Assembly: GCA_010015655.1 (NCBI GenBank)
Contig: ML976689.1
Span: 215,227-265,738 of the forward strand
Length of the DNA: 50,512 bases
Origin: Bimuria novae-zelandiae CBS 107.79
Taxonomy: Eukaryota; Ascomycota; Dothideomycetes; Pleosporales; Didymosphaeriaceae
Direction of reading: 5' to 3'
Part shown: in pieces, positions 19,471 to 31,689 of the stretch
Numbering within the stretch: the stretch's first letter is position 1
How the letters are laid out: each line of letters starts with the position of its first letter
Program-made: the position numbers and the translations under genes
The notes under the pieces: generated by a model
What the model was told of the DNA's origin: nothing
Seen by the model: only the letters and a program-made list of their open reading frames with translations
The model's database searches: none

Positions 19471-22347
19471 CTACAACCTACTCTCCCACCCCGCACTACT
19501 CCTCTCCCACCTCTCCGGCCACACCAACCCGAGCGCCTCCCAAATATGGCTTACAAACTCAATCTTCAGACCTGTCAAAACCTCCTCGGGGAGATCCCTC
19601 GCATCCTTCCTGTTCCCCTCGGGTAGCAACACTCTTTCCACGCCCGCTCTCAGCGCACCGATGAGTTTCTCCTTGATGCCGCCTACCGGCAACACGCGTC
19701 CGCGCAAGCTGACTTCCCCCGTCATCGCGAGCGTAGGCGGCACAGGCTTTCCGCTGAATAGACTCACCAACGCGACCGTGTGTGCTAGGCCGGCGGACGG
19801 GCCATCTTTCGGAATAGCGCCGCTGGGGCAATGCACATGTATACTGCGGTTCTTCATGACATCCTCGTCCGCAGCGCAGAGCCCGAGTTCAAACGCATGC
19901 GCTTTAACCCATGTAAGCGCCACCTCGACGCTCTCCTTGAGTACGTCGCCCAGTTTACCCGTGAGCTGCACGCGTCCGGTACCCGGCATATCTGCAATCT
20001 CGATGAACAGGATGGAGCCCTGGCCGCCAGAACTATACGCCACGAGGCCGGTGACGACGCCGGGGCGGGCGTGCTGCTCGGTTAGTTCCTCTGCGAAGCG
20101 CTCGATGCCGAGGATGGTGTCGAGGTCGGCGAGGGTGACGGCGGGGTTGTACGCGGCGAGCGTGTCGGTATCCTTGGCCGTCGCGTATTCGACGGCTTTG
20201 GAGCGGCATACGGAGCCGATTTCGCGCTCGAGGTTGCGCACGCCGCTCTCGCGCGTGTAGGCGGTGATGATCTTGTCGAGGACGGAGGTGGGGATGTCGA
20301 CTTCGTTGGGGTGCAGGCCGTTGGTGGTGATTTGCTTGGGGATGAGGTGGCGCTCGGCGATGTGGCGCTTTTCGAGGGTAGTGTAGCCGGACAGTTGGAT
20401 GGTTTCCATGCGGTCTAGGAGTGGCGGTGGGATCGTGTCTAGCGAGTTTGCGGTGGCGATGAATAGGACTTTGGAGAGGTCGATGGGGATGTTGACGTAG
20501 TGGTCTGTGAAGGTGTGGTTCTGCTCTGGGTCCAGCACTTCGAGCATGGCAGCGCTGGGGTCGCCGTTGTAGTTTGACATGCCGAGCTTGTCGATCTCGT
20601 CGAGTAGGAAGACGGGGTTGGAGACGCCGACCTTCTTCAGGCCGTTGACAATGAGGCCAGGCATAGCTGCAACGTAGGTTCTTCGGTGACCGCGAATTTC
20701 TGCTTCGTCGCGTACGCCGCCGAGGGAGATGCGGTGGAACTTGCGACCGAGCGCTGTGGCGATGGACTTGGCCAGCGAGGTCTTTCCGGTACCGGGAGGG
20801 CCAACGAGGAGGAGAATGGGCGACTTGTCGACCATGCGCTTCTTCTCAAGCAACCGCGTCTCCTCTTCCGTGGGCTCACGGGCGGGTTTCTCCTCCACCT
20901 GCTCGTCCTTGTCCTCCTTGGGGTGCGCCGTTTCGGCAAGAGCGCGAATCTGTTCATCCAGGCTCTTGTTGGCGGACTCCTTGAGCTTCAACACGGCAAG
21001 GTATTCCAGCAATCGCTTCTTAATCTTATCCAGCCCATAGTGGTCATCGTCTAGCTGCTTCTTCGCCTTAATCAGCGTTTTCGCATCCAGCTGATCAGCC
21101 GTAGTCTTAGTCCACGGGATCTCAGCCAGATTCTCGAGGTAATTCCTGCACACCTGGTATTCCGCCTGTGCCGGGTTCATCTTCGACAGTCGCTGAAGTT
21201 CTCGCTGCGCCACCTTATCTGCGTCGGGTGACAAGCCCGCCGCTTGAAGCCTCTTCTTCAGCTCGTTCACCTCGTTTGGTTCTTCCTCTCCTGCATCCGC
21301 TCCGCCGCCTGGGAATCCCGGCGGCATCTGCGCACCACCTTTCAATCCGCGTCTCTGCAGCGCTTCCTGCTGCAGTCTCCGCAGGTGGTCGATGTCGAAG
21401 CTTCCCGTCGGCACAGGCACCGCCGCGGTTGTGACGGTTATCCGTGTGCTGCCCTGTATGTTGGTGATTTGCCGCTGTAGAATCTCAATGACCTTGTCGA
21501 CCCTCTCCTTCACATCGACAGCCGCCAACACGCGCAGCTTCTCCTCGTGTGTACAATCCACCACATTGGCCATGAAATCCGCCAGCGCGCCCGCCTCGGA
21601 CAAGTCCTTCCTTCCAATGTACAACTCTAACCGTCTTGCAACGATGGGCGACAGCGACACGTTCGGTTGGCGGGGTAAAATCGACGACAAGCGGACGAGG
21701 GCGAGCAGTTCGCGCGACAGCTGCTTGAGCAGGTTAAACTGCGCTTCGAGTTCGGGATTCGCGATGTCCACTGTTGCAATTAGCTTTCATTCATCCATCT
21801 CACCTCCAACCAGATTACTCATCGTCCTAGGGGAAAGATACATACCAAACTCCTCAACAGCCTCCAGCTCCCCCTCAAAATACGGCCTATCCTGCAGCAC
21901 CTCTACAACTCTCACGCGCTCCAACCCCTCCACCACCAGTGACAACTCCCCCTGCCGCCTCCCCTGCACCCCGCTAACCTTGGCCACGCACGCATACCCA
22001 AAGACATCCTTCTTCATCGCGTTCACCGGATCGCTCTCATACATCTCTCCCGCCTTCTCCGCCTTCCCTCGGGGTGTACCATCTTCAATGAGCAGCTTCC
22101 CATCCCTCGGCGACACCCCCACCGCATTCAGCGGCACACACGCCACCGTGATCGCCGCATCCGGTTTCGCCGTCGAGCTCACGCTGTAAATCTTCGCAAG
22201 GATGGCCGCGATATCGGAGCGTGCTGCGATGGGGATCTTGAGGGTGGTGCCGGGGAGGACGGCGAGCGGGGGTGCGAGCGGGATGAGCGGGAGGACTTTG
22301 GTGGTGCCGGGGCTGGTTTTGGAGGAAGGGTTGCCCATCTTGGTCAT
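19471..22347 (-). CDS. Lon protease, peroxisomal type
   Basis: Two exons, 22347-21846 and 21770-19471, around a 75-nt intron (21845-21771, GTATGT..CAG), give 933 residues. Exon 1 holds the N-terminal substrate-binding domain ([20 protein letters not shown]...). Exon 2 has the helical linker, the AAA+ module with Walker [10 protein letters not shown] (near 491), [19 protein letters not shown] and Walker [10 protein letters not shown], and the C-terminal protease domain with the Ser-Lys dyad: KDGPSAG (Ser near 825) and GGIKEKL. The protein ends in SRL, a type 1 peroxisomal targeting signal, which with the length points to the peroxisomal rather than mitochondrial Lon. It degrades misfolded or oxidised matrix proteins using ATP. 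Its start could be four codons downstream (second Met). The model is strong. Confidence 0.93.
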
Positions 22348-23461
22348 GTGAGTGGGAAAATGGTGAATTTAACCTGGCTGTGCTGTGCTGTGTCTTTAAG
22401 GTGTTGTGACTCTGCGGTCTCTCCGGAGGAGGCTCAAGACGTCAGGGCGGATCCGCGCCGTAGTGAGGCCGGGTGCAGTGCGTGAATATGCCCGACGCAC
22501 GAGGGTATGGGCCAGGTTAATGGCAATGGTGTTACAAGAAGCTATGTGAAAGAAGAATGCAGATGCGCCGGGAAATGCAAGTACAAAGGGTGAATATATC
22601 AAGCAGAGGGGCGCGCCGCGCAGTTCCAGAAGATGCGAGGTCGCTCCCAATTAACCTCGGCCCCGACCCGACCCTTGGCTTGCCACGCGTTGCGCTATCT
22701 GATAAGATAACAGCCCATCCGCACCTCCTCCTCTCCCATCCCAACGAGGGTCAGGTGAGCGTGCACATTCCTGGGCTGGACAATCGCTCAAACCTTCTTG
22801 AATTAACACTACCTGTAAAACTCGTTCCCCTTCCTATCCTATATCCCCTTCCTATCCTATATCCCCTTCCTATCCTATATCCCAGCCATACAATCCCGGC
22901 CTCGAGGCACCGCTGTACATGTTCAATAAAGGCAGAGCCACAGGCATACGGTACATGTTTTCACTCATTCATTCGACCCATCCTATCCTGTTTCTTCAGA
23001 GACTCAATAGGTACATCAAAATCTTCATATCCGGTTACCATGCTATGTATGTACTCGATTCGTCCATGTACACCATTTTCCCCGCCTGCAATGCAATGCA
23101 ATGCCGAAGAACAACTTGCCTGAAAAACCGCGCTTCCATATCGATGATCCCACTGCACCCAATCGAATACCTCTCAAAGAGGCAACAACATAGAACTCTG
23201 GCTTTCCCCGCAGTACCACAAGCCCACGTTTCGGGAATAATATAACGTGGAAGCCTCATGCGTAAAACGTCGACGCCGCCATCTGCAAGTGGCTTACAAT
23301 GGCTTTTGGTGGCGTGGGATAAGTCGGGGACAACCTTCTGGAAGCTTGTTGCAACCGGGTGGGCGGATTAAAGGGTGCTGTTGCGGACAAAGAAGGCTTG
23401 CGGATGTTGGTGGCTAGTGAAGATGAAGTGAGTCGCTACGGTGCATACGATACGCTAGTAA
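22348..23461. other. Promoter region of Lon and 3' flank of Cho2 gene
   Basis: No coding sequence that I can support. A tandem repeat lies at 22827-22880, and a GATA-type motif pair (ctgataagataac) lies near 22699-22711, which could be a GATA-factor site but is common by chance. Confidence 0.45.
22827..22880. repeat. Tandem repeat, 18-bp unit, three perfect copies
   Basis: The unit ccccttcctatcctatat repeats three times without change between the Lon and Cho2 genes. It is pyrimidine-rich and noncoding. Confidence 0.9.
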
Positions 23462-26400
23462 TTATCGAAGTGCTGGTGTGTTGCGTCCACCTCTACGCGA
23501 CATACTGTATGGCGCCTGTGAACGTTAGTGATGAGAGCAGGCTTGAAGGCAAAGTTGAGGACTTACCAAAACCTTCTTCGCATTGCAGATGCGCCATGCG
23601 AGATTGCGGACCGTGCCATCAGCCTGCACGACCTCTGGTGCAAATTCAATGCCGAACCTAGACCATATCAGCTTTTGCTCGTGATAAAGTGCAATGCAGT
23701 AAACTTACATCTGATGCAACGCAAACACTACTCTACGAGCATACTTGCCGTCTTTCTCGACCGAGCTTCCGAACGGCTCATCCGGTGTGCTTGGTGCAAT
23801 GTCTGGATCCCTATCAAAACAATTCTGCACCACCGGCAACAGCGCCCGCTCAATGGGCTCACGGATCGTCCCATTGGCATCGAGCTCTACATCATCCTCG
23901 TCGAACCTAGGGATGCGCGTCTCGAAGGCTTGTGAAATGGCCATGACATTGTGCTTGCCATTGTGGTGGTACCGGAACTCGAACACGCCTGTCGTCCACC
24001 AGAGCTTGTCGCCACGGAATTCGACTTCTCCCGTGTAGCAGTCTTTGTCACCGTCTTCGCGTTCGGCCGCAGGGATGAGCCTGTCCGAGACGAGAATACC
24101 TTCGTCAGCACGGCTGGTGTCGTGGACGCCCTTGTTGGTCGCAATCCACCGCCCGTTACTACCAATGCGTGTGGCTTCACGGGACGCATTGTCCGCAACC
24201 ATGTAGAGGCCGATCCAGTCCTTCTTGCTGTGGTTCAGCGGAGCCCGCCACTTCACCTTGATGGGAGATCCGTATTCGAGCATGAGCGTCGTGAACTCGC
24301 TCGTGCGCTCGGCTGGGGTACGCGCCATCTCTCCCTCTCGACCATGACCTTTCTGGAACTCCATGAAAGAGGACAACCGCGCGCCTTCGATCTCAAGCCT
24401 GTACTCTCTTGGATCGACTCCGGCAAGTTCGGGTTCAAGACGGGTGATGGATATACGTGCAGGGTAGGATTTGAACAATGCCGTAGTGTCTTTGAAAAAG
24501 GTGTCGACACCGGCAGCCAGTTTAGGCCTGGCGCTTTCAATAACCTCCTCGATGAACTCGACCGTCGAGTTGAGATATCCGTCTGCTGCCGATTGCCAGT
24601 TTCGGACAGGACTAGGTAGAGCCTGCCTGAGCGTCTTGCTCACGCCCGATGTCTGGCGTAGCTTTTCACCGTATAGTTTCTGCATGTGCGGACGTTCCAC
24701 AAACTGCAAGAATGCGAGGTTGAGAGCGTGCGCCGTTCCCGCAAGGTAGAACATGGGAAGACTCCCGGTGATGAGAGCAACGCCCCACAAGCCGGCAAGA
24801 CCCAGAACGCGTTCCGGGTTATTCAAGAAACGATAGATGCCCGAGTAGGTGAGGTTCTTGGACGGCGGGTCGAAAAAGAAGTCACCGCAGAACCAGCCGA
24901 ACTCGCCGAGCGATTCGTAGATGCTCGAAGCGGTCCATAGTTGCAGAGCTATCATGCTGACACCGAGAACATGTCGCAGTAGAGTCCATCCGTATGCCCA
25001 GTCTTCCGGAAGTGCGTACATTTTCCAAGCTGCCGCTGCGAAACTGATGTGGCTCAGGCTCATGCTAAGGTGGTAGAAGTACTTCCACTGGCGCCACGCT
25101 TCTTCCTTACTGTCTCCGTACTTGATGAAGTGGCGAGTCCAGTTCTTCTTCTTGGACTGTCGGTCGAGGATGTAACCAAGACCAAGTGCATACCACAGTC
25201 TCCAAATGAAGGCATTGACGAGGAAAAAGGTGCGGACCGGCCAAGTGTTCGGGGTCATTGTGGCAAAACAAAACATGTAGAATACAAACAGGAAGATACT
25301 TATGTCGATAGAGCGATGGAAATCGGTGTTGGACGGACCTACAATGTTGTGAATCTGTGAAGGGTGTTCATCTGTGCCGATGGTGGGTGCACCGTCGGGA
25401 AAGAATACATCCGAGTGACCAGACGTGGGGCGTTCTTCGCGGTTGTAGCTTTGGGACTGTTGGTGCTTTCTGGGCGTTGGCGTGTTGTACGTCTTCTCAA
25501 TGTGCGGACTCTCCACGTAGGTCAAGAAGGCAAATTGGGCGGCGTGTGCGATTATGGAGATGAAGAAGACGGCGTAACTTGACGCCATCAATGATATACC
25601 GTAGTATCCAGCGTATCCCACTGAGTACATTGGATGCGGAGCCATTTCGAAGACTCCGTCGAAGGTAAGTTGCTGATCAATCAGGTAGAAGAAGTCTCCC
25701 CAATACCATGCGAAGTCCTTGACCACCCTATGGGCGTCGAGTTTGACCCACAGATTGAACAGGAAGAGCAGGATGCCGGCGGCCCATCGCAGAAAAAACA
25801 AGCCCCAGCTTTCGCTTGGGCTGTGGAAGCAAGCTATCGCGAAGAGAATGTACGAGACAAAGTCACACATGAGGATGAGGTCTACGACCCGCCTGAAGAG
25901 CAGCCAAGTATTGTACTCGATGGGCGCTTCTGCGAACTTGTAGTCCCGAGGGATCTTGGTCTCCATCTCGCGTTCAAGCAGCTTATACAGCGTGCGATGC
26001 TTGTTGGTGCCAAGGTCCGGGTTCTCGAAGATGTGCGAGTTCTTCACCCACAAGACCAGGCGGTTGTGGTTGGACTGCATGTGCAGGAGCCAGCCGATGC
26101 CCACATTGTATGCAGCACGCCAGAAGAGGAAAATGACTGCGAATATGGGCTTGCGGGCGCTTGTGGGCAGGAGGTAGAGGAGGAGGATCAAGCCGGCGAG
26201 GACAGTGAGAACGACAAGGTCGGACAAATTCTTTGGTTGCGAGGGTGAAAGAAGCTGCGACACCATGTCGTGCGTGTGCGGGACGACGAAGACTATAATT
26301 CACATGTCAGCAATCCGGTTTAAAGGCTCACCCGACTCGCTAGTTCACCTACGGGCGTCCGTTTGAAGGACGCCCATCTCGTTTTCATGTCAACATACCT

Positions 26401-26585
26401 GTGCCATCTGCGGTCCTCCCATACGTGCGCTTCGGACCTTCTTTCTGCTCTTTAGCCTCTTGTTCATTCAAGTCTAGAACCTTTTGTCTCGCATCGTCAG
26501 CGTTGTGCATGTGCAAGGGCTTGGCAGAAGGCCGCTCGCGCAGGCTGCTTCTGTCCACGCTCGTGCTGCCGGTCGCGTCCGCCAT
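23462..26585 (-). CDS. CHO2: Phosphatidylethanolamine N-methyltransferase (Cho2 type)
   Basis: Four exons: 26585-26399, 26292-23709, 23657-23567, 23515-23462; total 971 residues, all phases consistent. The introns are 106, 51 and 51 nt. Exon joins rebuild [45 protein letters not shown] and AKKVL|APYSMS. The protein has many membrane spans in two similar halves, each with a methyltransferase block ([30 protein letters not shown] in fragments [13 protein letters not shown] and [33 protein letters not shown] and [19 protein letters not shown]), then a soluble C-terminal region. It catalyses the first methylation of phosphatidylethanolamine in the endoplasmic reticulum, on the way to phosphatidylcholine. 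Length and architecture fit fungal Cho2. The C-terminal end, in two small exons, is less certain than the rest. Confidence 0.93.
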
Positions 26586-27258
26586 GATGGTGGGAGTCGC
26601 AGCAAAATGGAGGGGCCAGTTGAGGTCGCACGAATTCGAGGCGAGAGTAGCTCGGTGGGTTTTAATCCCAAGCGGGGGCGCTATGAATGCAAGCGTGCGC
26701 TGTACTGGTGCGGGTGGAATGCAGGCTTGGGCCCGGTGTGAAAGCCACTAATCTCTCCAGTTGCAGGACAGATGGTGGAGAAGAGCCATGAAGTGTTGAA
26801 CTTCAGCCAGTATGTTGAATGTGCCACTGGGTGACTCTTGCAATTGGGTGTTGGAGATTCCTTTGGGGAGTTCAATGGCGGGAAGTTGTAAGCCGCCGGC
26901 AGCCGACAGCGTGTGGGGCCAAGCTTCGAGCCCCCGCGATGACACAACCCCAACGACATCCTCCCACGCTGTAATATACAAACACAATGTCTCCATGTTG
27001 CGCATTTCGTCAAACAATCCCTGCATGACGCGATTTTGTAACTTCAGTTCTATATTGTTCAATGTTGTGGATGGCTATATGTACAGGCGACAAACTATGT
27101 CAATACATTGCGTAGCCCTGGAGGCCCGCGCGCTCGGTAGTTCACCCACGCCAATTGGTAGCCGCAGTGCGTGGTTCCTCGTGCAGAATATCGATATGCA
27201 ATCAGAAACACCGCGTTCGCATTGCAGACCTGCTGTGCTCACAAAGTCCGCGCCCATT
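26586..27258. promoter_or_regulatory. Cho2 promoter region
   Basis: It lies between the Cho2 start and the 3' end of the unknown minus-strand gene. I see no clear coding sequence. No confident choline/inositol-response element is visible in it; the nearest candidate lies inside Cho2 intron 1. Confidence 0.4.
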
Positions 27259-28206
27259 TCAGCTTCGGCCTCGCTGTAGAGGGTGCTCCTGTGGAAGCGG
27301 GCGTGGTGCAGCCCAGCCCTGGTTGGCACATGCTGGTGCCGAGGCAGGCCGAACGATGCTGAGAAGGCGTCGGAGCATACTATTGGTCGAATCGTCTGAG
27401 CGGCGACGCATTTGAATTGAACGCTTGCGCTTCACTGCCAGAAACCCCTCGATGGTGAGCTTGTCCAGTTCTTTGGCGACTAGGGTAATGGGCTGCTGCA
27501 GATGGATGGCGCCTGGTCTGAACTCGGCGGCCACAGGACTGAATGCGAAATGTGTTTGCGTAGTGTGGAATGACGTCCTCAGAGGCGTGAGCGTTGGTCG
27601 AATCCGAGGAGGCAAGCGTTTTCCGTTTCCTTCTGCGTCGTTGGGCAGTGGTTTCTCAGGCGGAATTTCGTCAATCTGAAGCACAGTCTCGCGATGCCTT
27701 TCGAAAAGAGAAACAGCCGCTTCGTCTGTCCAGCCCGGCTCGAAGGAGTCTGTGTCCGAGTTGACGTAAGAGTTGTCCAAGTAGTATTCTGCGCTTGTCC
27801 ATAACATGGCCGGTGAGTAGATGATAGCTTCCAGCGTGTAGATATTTCTCTCGCAGGTTTGCAAGCAATTGAGAATGGCCCACTCTTCATTCTCAAACGT
27901 CTGTATCGTCTTGTTCGTCCTTTTTCTGTTTTGGTCTATCTTATGTTGTTCCCGTTTTGTACGAGGTTTTAAATGGGCACTCAAAACACGTTCGTTATGT
28001 GTTTGTGTGTCGCGAAGTGCGTGAAGCGTTCTGGCTGTCCTTGCAAGCAATCTCTCCAAGTAGTCCCTTTGCCCACAGAGACCATTAAGCGTCGAAACCC
28101 ATGTGCTAGGGTCATCCATCCTCTGCGTGTTTTGCACAACAGCATCGAAGTGCTCTGGAAGTCGACCTAGTGCGTAAAGATTGGCGGGTAATATTCCGTA
28201 CTCCAT
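27259..28206 (-). CDS. Hypothetical protein with predicted coiled coil
   Basis: A single open frame of 315 residues from 28206; an in-frame ATG at 28278 would add 24 residues of less protein-like sequence. I do not recognise it. Residues about 45-145 are rich in Arg, Glu, Gln and Leu with heptad-like spacing (YLERLLARTARTLHALRDTQ; KREQHKIDQNRKRTNKTIQT), suggesting a coiled coil. A moderately conserved-looking segment (PAMLWTSAEYYLDNSYVNSD) precedes an acidic region, and the C-terminus is Arg-rich (KRKRSIQMRRRS) and could be a nuclear localisation signal. Normal base composition and a long open frame support it as a gene, but there is no homology evidence. Confidence 0.6.
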   Translation of the reverse strand: MEYGILPANLYALGRLPEHFDAVVQNTQRMDDPSTWVSTLNGLCGQRDYLERLLARTARTLHALRDTQTHNERVLSAHLKPRTKREQHKIDQNRKRTNKTIQTFENEEWAILNCLQTCERNIYTLEAIIYSPAMLWTSAEYYLDNSYVNSDTDSFEPGWTDEAAVSLFERHRETVLQIDEIPPEKPLPNDAEGNGKRLPPRIRPTLTPLRTSFHTTQTHFAFSPVAAEFRPGAIHLQQPITLVAKELDKLTIEGFLAVKRKRSIQMRRRSDDSTNSMLRRLLSIVRPASAPACANQGWAAPRPLPQEHPLQRGRS

Positions 28207-28278
28207 ACTACAAGCAGGCAGTGGAGGTCTAAGTAGTTTTACAAGACAAGTATAGGCCTCGGGGTGCCCGCGGAGCAC

Positions 28279-29019
28279 TCAGTGCTGGTAGAGCATAGTT
28301 AACCTCTGACTAGGTAAAACGACAGTTCAAATCTCCACCTGACTCTGAGGAATGCTGTGGCTTTTCGAAACGGTACTGATTGCGGCGAGCTAGACCTGGG
28401 TATGTCCCAGCAACCGGCTCGGGCAGCTTTTTAATAGGACTTCTTTGAATTCTCCACATCGCTCGGCGCCCATAGCTTCAATGACCGTGCGGCGTTCTGG
28501 TGACCAGGTGGATGGAAGTAGTCCACGTCTGATTCTGGACCCGGTCATGTGGTTGAATGCGGGAAAGTCCAAGCTCTTTTCTCATTCCACATGTTCAGTG
28601 GCTTGCCGCGGTTCAAGATTCGGGCATGACCGAAAACAAAGACCACACGCTTTGGAGGACAAAGAGGTGGAGGCAAGAAGCATTGTCCCGTCGTCAGCTG
28701 TGTCACGACGTGGACTAGTAATCAATCCAGGCACGACAGAAGACTGACACACGAGACTTCATATGGAGGCGGCTGTCGTAATGACTCCATGATGCAAATA
28801 GAATTGCTGATTCTGCGATTGTATGCTCATCCCTTACTTCGTAGTAGGAACCTTTTTGTAAATTCGGCCCTATCTTGGGTAGGGTCGATACAGTACCGGA
28901 TTGACGTCCTGACTGGGGAGAATTGGCGATGCTGGGGGTTGCGCCTAGTGTGTGCCAGGCGTTCTGCTTTGTTATATTCCTGTGGAGCTCATCGCCATTC
29001 GTTTGATCAAAATAACAGT
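28279..29019. other. Gene-free stretch up to element D
   Basis: Host-like composition, no supported gene. It continues after element D at 30949, so the two flanks were one contiguous stretch before the insertion. A weak tRNA-like patch at about 28275-28350 was rejected. Confidence 0.45.
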
Positions 29020-29054
29020 TACTCGCCCCACACGCCAACCGGAGGTTGGCCCTG

Positions 29055-29126
29055 CGCAGCCCAACGTAACTTCGCAGCCCAACGTAACTTCGCAGCCCAA
29101 CGTAACTTCGCAGCCCAACGTAACTT
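29055..29126. repeat. Subterminal tandem repeat of element D (left), 18 bp x 4
   Basis: Four perfect copies of cgcagcccaacgtaactt. The right end has two inverted copies (30878-30913), the inner one with three transitions. Such arrays near transposon ends are often transposase-binding sites; that role is inferred. Confidence 0.92.
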
Positions 29127-29159
29127 TGTATAGAGAATCGAAATTGATCCAGTCTTTTG

Positions 29160-30880
29160 ACAGCGTAGACTTTAATTATATGGGCTAATATACAGTAGAG
29201 TTGGTGTAGCAAGTAGGGCAGGATCTATAGTTATCTCTCTAAGAGATAGGACCTATTAGGGCTAATTTTATAGGCTCTGTAAGTGGGCGTCCTTATACGT
29301 TTTTATAGCCTTTTAAGTAACTTTTTAAGCCTTAAGCTTTATACGTTAATTAATTACTTGTCGCGCTGCTTTAATAGTTACTACACCGCCTTTTTATACT
29401 AGCCTTTTATTTTTAATCTGCCTTTTTTAGCGTTATTAAGCTACTATAGTAATATCTATAAGGTCGCGCTAGGCTAGCGCGAGACTATTAATTAGTAATT
29501 ACAAGCTTTCTAGGAATTTTATAAGCCTCCTGCTTAATATATTGCTTCTCTTTAGGGCGCGCGACATTTTTTAATGCTGCTGCTGATATGCTGTAGGTGT
29601 ATTGGCGATAGGGCTTAAATTAATAGCGGATAGAACTAATAGGGATGGCGTCTAGATAGGTGCTAGTAGCTTTATGTAAACAAGCTTTAAATTAAATAGA
29701 AAGATCCTAGCTTTCTCTTAGGCGCTTAGGATTGTGCTGCGCTTAAATGTATCTATCCTAATCCTATAGATCGCATGTAGAAATTCGACTTTGTTAAAGT
29801 CTATGTAGCTAGTTCGGGTGGCCATCTCTATAGCCTTTTTATAATTCTGCTTTAATAGCTGAAAATAAACGACGTCTAGAGGCTGCAGATAATGTAATAA
29901 ATATAGTAATAGTAAGAAAGGGAGTATCTTATAATTATTACAGAACTGTATAAACTTAATAGTAAGGTGGCTACTAAATTTATTAAATATAAGTAATTGC
30001 TATACGCCTTTCTAGCGCGCGCGCGTTTATATTTTAAAAAACTTTAGCTACTCTATTAAGATAGAGTTATTAGCGTATCCTAATGTTAATATAGCAATTA
30101 TATAGCTATTAGGCAGCGCCGTATTTGTATACTAGTAATAAAGGTAATTAACGGCCTATACGACGAGCATGGGTTTAAGCACCTCTTTATTACTAGAGAT
30201 TAATTTAATACTTGTAATATAATCGCGCGACGTCTCTGACGCAGAGATATAAGGATAATTAAACTTTATAGTAATAATTTATTAATTACTACTAACGCTT
30301 ATGCGGAAGCTAGTTTCGTCTATATTATAAGTGTCTAATAGGGTGACGCCGTAAGTGTATATTACCTTTTTAAGCTTAATAAAATAATAGCTATAAGCTT
30401 TAAACGTTACTATTATTATATAATTAATATGCTGCGACTTCTGCTTTATATGGTAGTAGTCTAGATTTCTTAATAGCTATCGCGATAGCTAGTTCTTACT
30501 AAGTAAGGGAGCTCTGCTATTAGGGTGCGCGCAATTAAGAATATATTAAGTAGTACTTTTTAACTATAGTATAAGGTATAGTATGCTAATAGTGTCGTAG
30601 CGACGTATATATAACTTTAGCGCTTTATCCTGGGTCTCTAAGAGTCGTAGATTCGTGCCGCTGCGGTCATAGTGGCTGATCCGGCCTCTAGCGCGCGCTC
30701 GAAGTCGCGAAACAGGCACGCTCTATTCGCGTGCTGTAGCTGCAAAATTAGGTATTTCTAAGCTAGAAAAACTAGAGAGATAATTAGAGATATGCTACTT
30801 AATTTTATAGCTCTCGCTATAATATTTAGGCATAGTTATAGGTTATTTATTAAGAAAATAGAAAAATCCGCGACGAAAAG
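29160..30880 (-). pseudogene. RIP-degraded Fot1/pogo-type transposase of element D
   Basis: On the minus strand at about 29905-29765 the frame is still readable: LHYLQPLDVVYFQLLKQNYK, then KKAIEMATRTSYIDFNKVEF and LHAIYRI. This is the conserved HLLQPLDV... C-terminal part of the Fot1/pogo (DDE_1) catalytic domain. Elsewhere stops are frequent. The region is very rich in TpA. Ends are approximate. Confidence 0.8.
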
Positions 30881-30948
30881 TTACGTTAGGCTACGAAGTT
30901 ACGTTGGGCTGCGCAGGGCCAACCTCCGGTTGGCGTGTGGGGCGAGTA

Positions 30949-31689
30949 GTGCCAGTCGGCTATGCGCTGAAGAACCGCAAATCCCGTTAAGCGAGGCTTT
31001 CGAATAAATTCCATCGCTTTGAGCAAAACCACTGATGTCCTTGACCTTGAAGTGAGAAATTAAGAGAAGCTACCTCAAAATAATGATGACACCAGGCGAG
31101 GATCACCTTCCAGAAACCAGCTTAATGCTAGAGAAGGTGTAATCACTGTCCGCTCAAGTGCCCGTCGATGGATGAGTGGGCACGGTAGTCGGGTGTTGGG
31201 TGGGGAGTGGGGCGGTACACACACTGCAGTGTAGTGTTCCTGCCCGGAGTCACGCCGTTGCTGTACATGATAAGGGTGTGGTGGGATCCGTGGTGTATAT
31301 AGTTACCCAGTTGGAAATCGCCTAGTCCTTTTCTAGACGACAATGACTAACCACACTGCAACCTTCCAGGGCTATTTCTTCAATGTTCTCTCATGATCAC
31401 ATGCATGCAGTTTATTCTCTTACATCACAGCGGAGTCGCAACTCCGCAAAAGTACCGCGAATTGTCATCTACGTCTTCATTCCGATGCTCTCCGGCCGTG
31501 CTGACGCGACAAGCTGTAGCTGCCCCGACGCTCACACAGCAGACGGATTCGCCACGCCGTGCGCCCGGGCGTGTTCAATTGAAATGTGTCAAGTCGTGGA
31601 TCTTGCAAATCACTATCACTGGGAAGGCTGTGGCCCCGCAAGTGCGTGATGTTGTCTTGCAGCTGACAAAGCGTTCCAGCAATTGGGGA
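30949..31689. other. Host-like stretch between elements D and E
   Basis: Balanced composition without RIP signature. No supported gene: the open frames are short and overlap on both strands. Confidence 0.45.

Larger units (their letters stand above)
29022..30946 (-). mobile_element. Element D: pogo/Fot1-like transposon with 53-bp perfect terminal repeats
   Basis: The ends (29022-29074 and 30894-30946) are perfect inverted repeats starting ctcgccccacacgccaacc, flanked by TA on both sides (29020-29021, 30947-30948). Total size is 1925 bp. Each end contains an internal short palindrome (ccaaccggaggttgg) and then copies of an 18-bp unit: four on the left, two on the right. The interior is RIP-degraded, while the ends are well preserved. 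The transposase fossil is on the minus strand. Confidence 0.92.

Noticed and set aside
28270..28350. Possible tRNA gene (ctcagtgctggtagagc followed by agttcaaatctcc).
   Set aside because: The T stem and acceptor stem do not pair and position 33 is not T; only the box-like motifs match, which is not enough to call even a tRNA pseudogene.
29055..29126. CRISPR-like array of short repeats.
   Set aside because: The units are head-to-tail without spacers, in a eukaryotic transposon end.
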